Assembly: GCA_964654545.1 (NCBI GenBank)
Contig: CAZZIU010000044.1
Location: 1 to 10,776 of the forward strand
Reading direction: 5' to 3'
Length of the DNA: 10,776 nucleotides
Origin: JABMOV01 sp964654545
GTDB lineage: Bacteria; Fidelibacterota; Marinisomatia; Marinisomatales; JABMOV01
The notes beneath the pieces are model-generated. The model was not told the DNA's origin, searched no databases, and saw only the letters and a list, made by a program, of their open reading frames with translations. This document shows positions 1 to 7,440 of this stretch, piece after piece. The position numbers and the translations under genes are program-made. Each line of letters begins with the position of its first letter. Positions within the stretch are counted from its first letter, which is position 1.

Positions 1-1001
1 GTCGCTGTGATTATTGTACCTACATTTAGTGTAATGATTTCATCTTTCATATCGAAGTCGATACAATTCTTTTCACATACTTCCGCACATTTACCACACG
101 CAATGGGATTATGTCCAAGGCAATCCTTATCGTCCAGGATAAAGACAGACGGCACCGCCTGTGGGAAAGGCATATAAATGGCTTTTCTTGAAGAGAAGCC
201 TTCCTGGAACTCATCAGCTGCCACTACAGGGCAGACCTTTTCACATTCCGCGCAGGCATTGCATTCTTTTTCATCCACATATCGGGCTTTCTTCCTGACT
301 GTAACCTGGAAATTCCCAATATAACCGCCGATATTTTCTATTTCGCTATAAGTAAGAAGATTGATTTTAGAATGTCGACCGACATCCATCATTTTCGGTC
401 CGAGTATTCATATGGAACAATCCATAGTGGGGTACGTCTTGTCTAACGCGGCCATAAGCCCACCAATGGATGCCTCCTTTTCTATTAAATGTACTTGATA
501 TCCCGCATCAGCCAAATCCAGCGATGCTTGAATGCCCGCCACACCTCCGCCAACGACCAATACTTCTTTTATGACCGGCAGCTCTGTCTCCTCTTGGGGA
601 CGTAAATATCGCGTTCTGGCAACAGAAACTTTAACGATACCCTTCGCTTTTTCTGTTGCCCCATCCCAGTCATTCAAATGTGCCCAGCTACAGTGCTCAC
701 GGATGTTTGCCATATCCATCAAATATGGATTCAAACCCGCTTCAGCAACACAGTTTCTGAATGTAGGTTCGTGCATCCTTGGGGAACATGATGCCACAAC
801 GACACGGTTTAGATTATACTCTTTAATATATTTTTTTATTTCCTGCTGACCGGGTTCCGCACAAGTATACTTGTTGACTACTGAACATACTACATCCGGT
901 AATCCTTCTGCATATTCCCGGACAGCCTCGCAATCAAGGGAGCCGGCAATATTTGATCCGCACTCGCAGACAAAAACTCCGATCCTCATTTCATTACTCA
1001 T
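1..1001 (-). CDS. hdrA: Heterodisulfide reductase subunit A, selenoprotein (3' end outside window)
   Basis: FAD- and Fe-S-containing HdrA, the flavin-based electron-bifurcating core of cytosolic Hdr complexes. At least 333 codons are present and the C-terminus lies beyond the left edge. The N-terminal domain has CECGSN (Cys12, Cys14) and further HdrA-typical cysteines at 47, 72 (ASCSPRMHE) and 104. An FAD Rossmann motif GGGVAG is at 151-156. TMDCSI ends at residue 197 and is followed by an in-frame TGA at codon 198. The frame then continues without another stop, reading ILGPKMMDVGRH, then CNACAECEKVCP (Cys247/250/253/257) and a second cluster motif with Cys294/302/305/309. HdrA homology flanks the TGA without a break, so I read it as selenocysteine in a C195-x-x-U198 motif. 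Sec-containing HdrA is known in some methanogens and bacteria. The start has a GGAG site (1008-1011) six bases upstream, 15 bp after the hdrCB stop. A nonsense mutation is the alternative but is much less likely given the hairpin downstream. Confidence 0.93.
370..387 (-). promoter_or_regulatory. Bacterial SECIS hairpin in hdrA mRNA
   Basis: The minus-strand RNA reads GGAUGUC-GGUC-GACAUUC. It forms a continuous 7-bp stem (six Watson-Crick pairs and one G-U) closed by a GGUC tetraloop at 377-380. Bacterial SECIS elements lie just downstream of the UGA inside the coding region and need a G in the first two loop positions, which is where SelB binds. Both conditions hold. The loop GGUC matches, as I remember it, the apical loop of the E. 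coli fdhF SECIS. The hairpin encodes HdrA residues (DVGRHS) at the same time. Pairing was derived by hand; no folding energy was calculated. Confidence 0.82.
408..410 (-). other. In-frame UGA read as selenocysteine (Sec198 of HdrA)
   Basis: The codon is TGA on the minus strand, directly after residues MDCSI and directly before ILGPKM. Most HdrA proteins have Cys here as the second Cys of a C-x-x-C motif. Sec for Cys is the standard exchange in selenoproteins. A SECIS-like hairpin begins 20 nt after it, with its loop at +28 to +31, inside the usual spacing of bacterial SECIS elements. UGA also serves as an ordinary stop elsewhere in the window (ends of korA, the GltD-FlpD gene and hdrCB), so this is local recoding and not a changed genetic code. 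Confidence 0.88.
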
Positions 1002-1016
1002 TCAGGTCTCCATTCT

Positions 1017-2171
1017 TCATGTTTTTAAAATCATTCTATCCAAAGTAATCGCTGATATATCACGGATTTGAACTCCACGCTTATCCTTTACAGCTTGGTC
1101 TTTCATTGTACAGACAAGATGAATCTGACATTTGGGGCAGGCGACAGCCAAAACATCAGCTTCGGTATTTTTAGCTTGTTTCAATCGTTCTTTCTGTATT
1201 GATTTGGATGTGGTATCGCAATTCATCCAGGCGCTGACTCCACAACAGAGTGATCCTTTATTACTTTGTTTCATCTCTGTAAAATGATTTGACCCATTTG
1301 GCTGAAGTACTTTCCGTGGTTCATCGTAAATTCCCATGTGGCGTCCAAGGCGGCATGGATCCTGATAGGTCAGAGATTGATCGGGATCGTTTAACTCCAA
1401 ATCCCCTGATTCAATCTTTTCTGCCAAAAACTGGCTCATGTGTTTCAACTTTAGATTGATAGAAAATCCATATTTAGGATACAAATCTTTAAAAGCACTC
1501 ATACATTCTGCACAAGAGAATAATAATGTTTTCGCTCCTGTTTTTTTAATGGCATCCAGATTATGTTCAGCCAGCATTTTGAAATTGTCCACATCACCGT
1601 TCCAGAGTAAATCGTGTCCACAACATCGTTCGTTTGGAAGTAGAACAGGAGTGACTCCAAGTGCATTCAACAATTTTACGCTGCTCTTAGCTCCTTCCAT
1701 GACGGTTAATTCCAGATCTGAAAAGAAAATATCCTGATAAGGAGCACACCCAACAAAATAGAGAACTTCGCCCTCCTCAGCGATATTCATATCTTCTGTA
1801 ACCCAATCCAACCGATTCTGGTTTAAGTCCGGGGTAGTCATAATGGTCTGAAGCATTTCCATGGCGCCGGAATGGGAGCATTTTCCGTGAAAACCACTAT
1901 CCTTGGCTCCGGTCCGGACAATTTGATTCAAATCGCTGTATTGTATATTGGACGGACATACTGCGTCGCACCTTTTGCAGGTTAGACAGCTCCAAAGATC
2001 ATAATCCCTGTACAGCGTATCGAAATGTTCTCGGACTGCTTTAGTGAGCAAACTGCGGGGTGAATATTGACGGTTGAATTTGGAAACAGGGCAGACACCG
2101 GTGCATTTTCCGCATTCCAGGCAGGCGAAGGCGTTGGTTTTTTTTATCGCTTCTTGTAGGACACTGCTCAT
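1017..2171 (-). CDS. Fused HdrC-HdrB heterodisulfide reductase subunit
   Basis: This 384-residue Fe-S protein joins an HdrC-like ferredoxin domain to an HdrB-like catalytic domain, the order seen in HdrD. The N-terminal part has two complete [4Fe-4S] motifs: Cys17/20/23/27-Pro and Cys62/65/68/72-Pro. The C-terminal part has two complete CCG motifs: Cys142, Cys183-184, Cys220, Cys223; and Cys273, Cys309-310, Cys345, Cys348. In methanogen HdrB such motifs hold the noncubane [4Fe-4S] clusters that reduce a disulfide, so this copy looks catalytically competent. The disulfide substrate is unknown; CoM-S-S-CoB is unlikely in a bacterium. There are no membrane segments, so it is probably cytosolic. 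The start overlaps the stop of the upstream gene as ATGA and has no clear Shine-Dalgarno sequence, which points to translational coupling. hdrA follows 15 bp downstream. Other CCG-domain proteins (lactate or glycolate oxidase subunits) are alternatives, but hdrA next door favours Hdr. Confidence 0.9.
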   Translation of the reverse strand: MSSVLQEAIKKTNAFACLECGKCTGVCPVSKFNRQYSPRSLLTKAVREHFDTLYRDYDLWSCLTCKRCDAVCPSNIQYSDLNQIVRTGAKDSGFHGKCSHSGAMEMLQTIMTTPDLNQNRLDWVTEDMNIAEEGEVLYFVGCAPYQDIFFSDLELTVMEGAKSSVKLLNALGVTPVLLPNERCCGHDLLWNGDVDNFKMLAEHNLDAIKKTGAKTLLFSCAECMSAFKDLYPKYGFSINLKLKHMSQFLAEKIESGDLELNDPDQSLTYQDPCRLGRHMGIYDEPRKVLQPNGSNHFTEMKQSNKGSLCCGVSAWMNCDTTSKSIQKERLKQAKNTEADVLAVACPKCQIHLVCTMKDQAVKDKRGVQIRDISAITLDRMILKT

Positions 2172-4522
2172 GGGGCTTCGACCATTATTTCAGGTACATT
2201 AATTTTACTCACAGATTCATGTTGATCCTTGGGAGGAAGTGCTTCAATAAATTCATTCACCGCCTGAATAAATGCTTCCGGATCCGCACCTTTGATTTGG
2301 GCATAACCAAACCGTTTTGGATCAAACCCCAGTAAATGTATAAGCCGGCGAGTTGTATCCACGGTTTTTTGGCCTTGATCCACACCAAAATCGTAATGGC
2401 ATTCGCCGGAATTGCATCCCGTAACCAATACTCCGTCGGCCCCCTGGTTGAGAGCTTGGAAGACAAACGAAGACTCTAATCTACCGGAACACATGAAATG
2501 GGCAAACAGGATGTTTGTATCTTTCGATTGGAAATCGGGGAAGGCAGCCCCTTCGATATGAGAACCATTCCACTGACATGTAAAAACCACAACATTCTTT
2601 TTATTTGGATCCATGGCGTTGAGTTTTTGATCAAGCCATACTTGATTATAATATCTTGGAATAATTGCGCTTGGGGAACAGACTGCCACGCAGGTTCCGC
2701 AGGCTCGGCAGATGTCATCGTTGATTTTGGCGATTGAAATATTTTCTGTTTTAGATATCAGTTTTATAGCATTATAATCACAGACAGCTACACAATCTCC
2801 ACATCCCCGGCAGAGAGCTTCGTTCACATAAGGAATTAAGGACTCCAACTGAACTGGTATAGTATTTTTTCCTTTGGCAAGAGATCCATCCCAAGGAGAA
2901 TGTGCTGGGTCCAAGGTTTTATACGCAGGAGGAATGCGGAAAACAGATGCTTCCTGACCATTTGGCCCGGATACCAAAGCTACTTCTTTTCCGCATTCAG
3001 GAACGCAAATGAAACATTCACTACAGGGACCACACCTGAGGCAGCGATTGGCTTCTGCTATGGCGGCTGCCTCGTCAAATCCTGATTCCACTTCTGTGAA
3101 ATTGTTCTTTCTTTCAGGAATGTCCATCATAGGCATATCTACCCGTCTTGATTTTTCATGCAAGGTTGTATCGACCTTGAATTCCCATTCTTGGGGTGCG
3201 CCGGTTCTCTTTTCCTGTTGTAGTGGTTCATGATTCAAATAACGTTTAATCGACCGGGCGACCACATGACCTTGAGCAATGGCATCAATAACGGTGCTGG
3301 GTCCAAGCACTACATCTCCTCCGGCAAAAACACCAGTCATGGAAGTAGCAAGAGTATCCTCATTTACTTCAAAAGTATTCCACTTTGTTATATTTAACTC
3401 ATGATCTTTTCCAAGGAAATCCAAATCCGGTTCCTGACTGATGGCGGAGATAATTGTATCCGCTTCCACTATAAATTCAGACCCTTCTACAGGTATAGGG
3501 CGCCTTCTGCCGCTGGCATCCAATTTCCCCAGTTCCACTTTTAAACATTCCATACCGATGACATTTCCTTTTTCTCCAATAATTTGTTTTGGAGCAGAGA
3601 GAAAATGAATTTTGATTCCCTCTTTTTCCGCTTCTTTAATCTCTGGTGCATTAGCCGGCATTTCCTTACGGGAACGCCTATAGATGATATGGACTTCATC
3701 CACATCCAATCTCAAAGCGGTACGGGCGGAATCAATGGCGGAATTTCCTCCACCGATAACAATTACTTTTTTTCCCAAATCAGGTGGTGATGTAAAGTTT
3801 GCTTTGTTTAGAAAATCTATGCAGTCAATAATTCCCTTATATTTATTTTCGCCGGGGATATGGAGTTTTTTCCCTTTGTGGGCACCCACCGCAATAAAGA
3901 TTGCATCAAAACCATCATTCAATAGTTTTTGAATGGCGTCTTTCCCTTTAATTTTATTACTCGTTTTGATTTTAACTCCGAGGGCTTTAATAGCATCAAT
4001 TTCAACTTTTAAAATGTCCCTGGGCAGCCGAAAAGACGGGATCCCGGCAATGAGCATTCCGCCGGGTTTTTGCAAAGCTTCGAAAATAGTGACGCCAAAA
4101 CCATGTCGTATTAGGTCGTTGGCCGCGGTGAGCCCTGCTGGTCCTGAGCCAATAATGGCGATATTTTCTTTTCGCGTTTGTTTTATTTTTTTCTGTTTAC
4201 TGCCAGGGTGACTTAACTCATAATCAGCCACAAATCGTTTTAACCAGCAAATAGCCACGGGAGCGTCAATTTCAATTCTAGTACAAAAATCTTCACAAGG
4301 GTGGGTACAGATTCGTCCGCAGATTCCGGGGAGAGGATTACGTTCACGCACTACATCCAGGGCTTCCTGGAAACGCCCTGACGAAATAAGAGAAACATAG
4401 GATTTCACATTCACACCGGCAGGACAAGCCAGTGTACATGGGGATGGTTCAGTGGCGCTTATCTGATAAACTTGATCCGGTTTATTTTGAAATGTAAATG
4501 TGGATGTGTTTGAACTGTTCAT
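2168..4522 (-). CDS. GltD/NfnB-like NAD(P) oxidoreductase fused to ferredoxin and MvhD/FlpD domains
   Basis: This 784-residue multidomain flavoprotein probably moves electrons between NAD(P)H and HdrA. Residues 1-100 hold the GltD-type N-terminal Fe-S region (Cys29, Cys33, Cys68/72/76/80). FAD binding is shown by GSGPAG at 125-130 and GGD at 401-403. The pyridine-nucleotide Rossmann motif is GGGNSA at 257-262, followed by RRSRKEMPA at 282-290, where GltD/NfnB proteins bind NADPH. A cysteine-rich stretch follows at 494-510 (six Cys), then two [4Fe-4S] motifs (Cys571/574/577/581 and Cys605/608/611/615). Residues about 643-762 match the MvhD/FlpD family (FTCQWNG, Cys649, Cys678, Cys703, Cys708), which in methanogens relays electrons from hydrogenase to HdrA through a [2Fe-2S] cluster. 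Here the NAD(P)H module takes the place of the hydrogenase. The start ATG has no Shine-Dalgarno sequence, only an A/T-rich leader. The stop overlaps hdrCB as ATGA. NADPH rather than NADH preference is inferred from the RR motif only. Confidence 0.9.
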   Translation of the reverse strand: MNSSNTSTFTFQNKPDQVYQISATEPSPCTLACPAGVNVKSYVSLISSGRFQEALDVVRERNPLPGICGRICTHPCEDFCTRIEIDAPVAICWLKRFVADYELSHPGSKQKKIKQTRKENIAIIGSGPAGLTAANDLIRHGFGVTIFEALQKPGGMLIAGIPSFRLPRDILKVEIDAIKALGVKIKTSNKIKGKDAIQKLLNDGFDAIFIAVGAHKGKKLHIPGENKYKGIIDCIDFLNKANFTSPPDLGKKVIVIGGGNSAIDSARTALRLDVDEVHIIYRRSRKEMPANAPEIKEAEKEGIKIHFLSAPKQIIGEKGNVIGMECLKVELGKLDASGRRRPIPVEGSEFIVEADTIISAISQEPDLDFLGKDHELNITKWNTFEVNEDTLATSMTGVFAGGDVVLGPSTVIDAIAQGHVVARSIKRYLNHEPLQQEKRTGAPQEWEFKVDTTLHEKSRRVDMPMMDIPERKNNFTEVESGFDEAAAIAEANRCLRCGPCSECFICVPECGKEVALVSGPNGQEASVFRIPPAYKTLDPAHSPWDGSLAKGKNTIPVQLESLIPYVNEALCRGCGDCVAVCDYNAIKLISKTENISIAKINDDICRACGTCVAVCSPSAIIPRYYNQVWLDQKLNAMDPNKKNVVVFTCQWNGSHIEGAAFPDFQSKDTNILFAHFMCSGRLESSFVFQALNQGADGVLVTGCNSGECHYDFGVDQGQKTVDTTRRLIHLLGFDPKRFGYAQIKGADPEAFIQAVNEFIEALPPKDQHESVSKINVPEIMVEAP

Positions 4523-4761
4523 TTGATATGTTTATTTATTTACCATTCTATTGAAGCTTAATTATGATCCGGCATTTGTAATGATATGATTCAAGGAGTG
4601 TATTCAATAGTAAAAATCCTCTTCAAACGGTTTTATCTTATAAATGCACGATTACTTTTCATATAACACCTCCCTCGATGCTCCTCCTCATATGAGGAGG
4701 GGATTTAGGGGTGGTGGAAATACAAAGAGGCATTATATTATTAGTAACCATTGCTAGTTTA
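4523..4761. other. 239-bp intergenic gap between korC and the GltD-FlpD gene
   Basis: No gene or RNA was recognised here. The gap holds a 50-bp inverted repeat (4667-4716). It separates the kor operon from the Hdr genes, so the latter may have their own promoter. The minus-strand sequence around 4560-4610 is AT-rich with TTGAAT-like hexamers, but I could not place a convincing -35/-10 pair. No hairpin followed by a T-run was found on the minus strand, so no intrinsic terminator is called after korC. Confidence 0.6.
4667..4716. repeat. 50-bp near-palindromic inverted repeat
   Basis: The sequence is symmetrical around 4691/4692. The inner 18 bp (4683-4700, centre CATATG) is a perfect palindrome with 9-bp arms of CCTCCTCAT. 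Moving outward, 18 of 25 position pairs are Watson-Crick and 3 more are G-T, ending in CACC at 4667-4670 paired with GGTG at 4713-4716. Pairing stops sharply beyond both ends. The arms are purine-rich on one side and pyrimidine-rich on the other. This fits a dispersed intergenic hairpin repeat (REP- or MITE-like), a regulator site, or an RNA hairpin in a kor-hdr transcript. No T-run follows, so it is not a standard terminator. Only one copy is in the window. Confidence 0.65.
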
Positions 4762-5343
4762 TTAGGCTTCTGCTTTTTCTTTCTTTTTCTTTGATTCTGG
4801 TTTCTTTTTTTCAAGGATATTTATTCCGTATTGATACCCTTTATTAAACGCTTCCATATTTATATCGATAAAACGCTCCGGCACGGAACTGGGGAGGGCT
4901 TTTCTCACAGCCTCGGAGTTCACGGTTTTTGTTACTGCTGTGAAAAATCCTACCATAACAATGTTAGCAAAGATTCGATTCCCCATTTTTTCTGCGATAC
5001 GCGTGGCAGGAACGCTGTACATTTTTACATCCTTTCGGATTTTATGGGGTTTAACAAGGTCGGCATCTGTCAAAAGAATACCGTTGGGGGTCAAATCATC
5101 CAGAAACTTTTCGTATGCTTCCTGGGACAGGCTCACCAGGATTTCCGGATGAACGATATAAGGGTAAAAAATCGGTTTTTTATCAATGACCAATTGCGCA
5201 GAGCAGGCTCCACCCCGGGCTTCAGGCCCAAAGCTCTGGGTCAGAGTTGCAAATTTATCATCGTAAAGTGACGCAGCTTTCCCGATCAAGGTTCCGGACT
5301 TGATAATACCCTGGCCTCCAAATCCTGAAAATCTAATGTCCAT
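4762..5343 (-). CDS. korC: 2-oxoacid:ferredoxin oxidoreductase, gamma subunit
   Basis: Gamma subunit of a KorABC-type oxidoreductase, 193 residues from the chosen start. Family motifs are FSGFGGQGI near the N-terminus (residues 5-13) and FGPEARGGACSAQ. The gamma domain completes the active enzyme and contacts CoA and the alpha and beta subunits in this family. I chose the ATG at 5343 over the longer in-frame start at 5376. The protein then begins MDIRFSGFGGQG as expected for the family, and AGGGGA (5351-5356) lies seven bases upstream. The gene then overlaps the end of korB by 11 bp. The C-terminus is an unusual Lys/Glu-rich tail of about 16 residues (KKKPESKKKKEKAEA), likely disordered. Confidence 0.9.
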   Translation of the reverse strand: MDIRFSGFGGQGIIKSGTLIGKAASLYDDKFATLTQSFGPEARGGACSAQLVIDKKPIFYPYIVHPEILVSLSQEAYEKFLDDLTPNGILLTDADLVKPHKIRKDVKMYSVPATRIAEKMGNRIFANIVMVGFFTAVTKTVNSEAVRKALPSSVPERFIDINMEAFNKGYQYGINILEKKKPESKKKKEKAEA

Positions 5344-6247
5344 GATTTGGTCCCCTGTAAGGTACGAACTGATCACCCAGTTTCGATTTTAAGAATTTAT
5401 CCCGAGCTTCTATGAAGGTCGGTTTTTCCTTGTCCACAAATTTCCCTACAATGATTTTCTGTTGATATTCAATATCCACTTCCCGGGTATCTGCACCATG
5501 CCGTATACTGGCGTTGTCGTGATAGAATTTCAGGGAGTCCAACCCGGTTCCCAGCCTGTTTCTCCGGGAATAGAGAGTTGGGCAGGGAGAAACTATCTCA
5601 ATAAAGGAAAACCCCGGTTTTTGCAGCGCTTCGGAAATAGCATTAGTCAATCGCCGAATATGCAGCGATGTCCATCGAGCCACATACACCGCTCCGCTGG
5701 ATTCAGCTAAAAATGGCAGGTTAAACGGATATTCATAACAGCCGTAGGGTGTTGTAGATGCATTGGCTTCCCTTGGCGTGGTCGGACCGGCTTGGCCTCC
5801 CGTCATAGCATAGTTGAAATTGTTAATACAGATAATGGTCAAGTTCATGTTTCGCCTGGCGGAGTGGATGAAATGATTCCCACCGATTGCAGCAATATCA
5901 CCATCCCCGCTGATGACTGAAACCTTCAGTTCCGGATTACCCAGTGTGAGTCCTGTGGCAAATGGAATCGCCCTGCCGTGAGTGCTGTGAAAACTATCCA
6001 ACCTCAAGTATCCGGCGGAACGGCCGGAACAGCCAATTCCAGAAACAACGGCTACCTTTTCAGGATCCAATCCGGATTTTTGAAGACCGCCTATATATGC
6101 CGTGAGAATGGTGCCGATTCCACAGGAGGAACACCAAATGTGAGGGAACCGTTCAGATCGAATATAAGTTTCCATCGGATGCCGAAGGTTTTCTTTGGGT
6201 TTTGGAATAGTCAATTTATCTGTATAATCTGTTATTGCTGTACTCAT
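5333..6247 (-). CDS. korB: 2-oxoacid:ferredoxin oxidoreductase, beta subunit (TPP-binding)
   Basis: This 304-residue thiamine-pyrophosphate-binding beta subunit has WCSSCG at 38-43, where beta subunits carry cluster or active-site cysteines, and GIGCSG at 70-75. The TPP/Mg motif is GDGD at 114-117, followed by NN at 142-143 and MTGGQ at 148-152. It carries out the TPP-dependent oxidative decarboxylation, or the reverse reductive carboxylation, of a 2-oxoacid with ferredoxin. The length fits KorB or VorB, not the longer fused pyruvate enzymes. The start overlaps the korA stop as ATGA and a GAGGAAA site lies in the end of korA, so the two subunits are translationally coupled. 2-Oxoglutarate is the likeliest substrate from similarity to KorAB; 2-oxoisovalerate or another oxoacid is possible. 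Confidence 0.92.
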   Translation of the reverse strand: MSTAITDYTDKLTIPKPKENLRHPMETYIRSERFPHIWCSSCGIGTILTAYIGGLQKSGLDPEKVAVVSGIGCSGRSAGYLRLDSFHSTHGRAIPFATGLTLGNPELKVSVISGDGDIAAIGGNHFIHSARRNMNLTIICINNFNYAMTGGQAGPTTPREANASTTPYGCYEYPFNLPFLAESSGAVYVARWTSLHIRRLTNAISEALQKPGFSFIEIVSPCPTLYSRRNRLGTGLDSLKFYHDNASIRHGADTREVDIEYQQKIIVGKFVDKEKPTFIEARDKFLKSKLGDQFVPYRGPNHGH

Positions 6248-7404
6248 GCGTCACTTTCCTCGATTGCATTTAGAATTTCCGTTGGGTCATGAACCCAACC
6301 TCCTGCATGGGAGACAAGAACTGTTTTCGCATTTCCTTGGGCGCAGCGTTCTACTTCCAGGGAGATTTGACCCATGTTGATTTCCGGAACAATAAAAGCT
6401 TTGATGGATTTTGCCAATTCACGGATTCGGCTTTCAGGGAAGGGCCAAACGGTCACGAGTCTTAATGTCCCAACTTTTAATTCTTTTTTTCTGGCTGCTT
6501 CCACAGCTTTCATAGCTACACGGGAGGAAATACCATAGGAAATAACAACCACGTCTGCTCCATCCACTTGGTCCTCTTCAATGATCCGAATTTTTTCTTC
6601 ATTTTTCAGAATTTTATTTACAAGGTGACCCACGTTTTTTTCCTGAGCCTTTGCATTGATTACGGGATAACCCCGTTCATCGTGTGTAAGACCAGTAATG
6701 TGAATAAAATAACCATCCCCAGCTTTGACCATGGGAGCTATGGAATTTGATCCATTAAATTTGTAAGGCAGATAGGAATCTTTTTTCCCTTTGTAATATT
6801 TTCGCGGAGTGACTTCAATTTCATCTGCATTTGGGATGACCACTTTTTCGGTCATATGACCAACACATTCATCCATCATAAATAATACAGGGACACGCCA
6901 TTTTTCTGAAAGATTAAACGCTGTAATCGTTAAATCAAAACATTCCTGCGGAGAATTTGGAGATAATGCGATAATCTCGTAATCACCATGTGATCCCCAT
7001 CGAGCCTGCATCATATCTGATTGGGCGGTAAGTGTGGGGAGTCCGGTGGAGGGGCCGCCCCTCTGGACATTAACAACCACACAGGGAACTTCCATCATGA
7101 CGGCCAGTCCAAGGTTTTCCATCATCAGCGAAAAACCTGGTCCGGATGTGACAGTCATGGATTTTGCTCCTGCCCATACAGCGCCGGAGACGGCAGCCAT
7201 GGATGCCAATTCATCTTCCATCTGGATAAACATGCCACCTATTTTTGGAAACCGTTCTGCCATACGTTCTGCCACTTCAGTGGAGGGTGTAATAGGATAT
7301 CCAGCTAAAAACCTACAACCCCCGGCAATTGCACCTTCTGCGCAAGCATGATCACCGTCTATATAATGACTTCCTGTTGCGACACCAATAGGATCAGCTT
7401 TCAT
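6244..7404 (-). CDS. korA: 2-oxoacid:ferredoxin oxidoreductase, alpha subunit
   Basis: Alpha subunit of 386 residues, the usual size for unfused KorA. Characteristic blocks are GCRFLAGYPITPSTE (29-43), QMEDELASMAA, TSGPGFSLMMENLG, and NVQRGGPSTGLPT followed by QARWGSHGDY. With KorB and KorC it would interconvert 2-oxoglutarate plus CoA and succinyl-CoA plus CO2, using ferredoxin. This is a step of oxidative or reductive TCA metabolism. No ferredoxin-like delta subunit (KorD) is in the operon. The start is supported by GAGGA (7409-7413) four bases upstream. Only 36 bp separate it from the end of the protease gene upstream, so its promoter must sit in that gap, inside the protease 3' end, or further upstream. 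The substrate is inferred from family resemblance. Confidence 0.93.
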   Translation of the reverse strand: MKADPIGVATGSHYIDGDHACAEGAIAGGCRFLAGYPITPSTEVAERMAERFPKIGGMFIQMEDELASMAAVSGAVWAGAKSMTVTSGPGFSLMMENLGLAVMMEVPCVVVNVQRGGPSTGLPTLTAQSDMMQARWGSHGDYEIIALSPNSPQECFDLTITAFNLSEKWRVPVLFMMDECVGHMTEKVVIPNADEIEVTPRKYYKGKKDSYLPYKFNGSNSIAPMVKAGDGYFIHITGLTHDERGYPVINAKAQEKNVGHLVNKILKNEEKIRIIEEDQVDGADVVVISYGISSRVAMKAVEAARKKELKVGTLRLVTVWPFPESRIRELAKSIKAFIVPEINMGQISLEVERCAQGNAKTVLVSHAGGWVHDPTEILNAIEESDA

Positions 7405-7440
7405 GAATTCCTCATTTCTGTTTTATTTGTTTTAATGCCA

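Noticed and set aside
408..1001. hdrA as a complete 197-residue protein or a pseudogene ending at 408
   Set aside because: The same frame continues to the left edge with conserved HdrA motifs and no further stop, and a SECIS-like hairpin follows the UGA.
1017..4522. Hydrogenase subunits feeding Hdr
   Set aside because: No large or small hydrogenase subunit motifs occur. The only MvhD-like domain is fused to an NAD(P)H-type flavoprotein.
4683..4700. Intrinsic terminator after korC
   Set aside because: The stem is strong, but no T-run follows on the minus strand in the direction of transcription, and none is apparent on the plus strand.
4831..5271. Plus-strand open frame of 146 codons inside korC
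   Set aside because: It is antisense to a well-conserved gene, shows no recognisable domain, and looks like a shadow frame. The other plus-strand frames in the window were rejected for the same reason.
5344..5376. Longer korC start at 5376
   Set aside because: It adds 11 residues inside korB that do not match the family N-terminus. The ATG at 5343 has a good ribosome site and begins the conserved motif directly.
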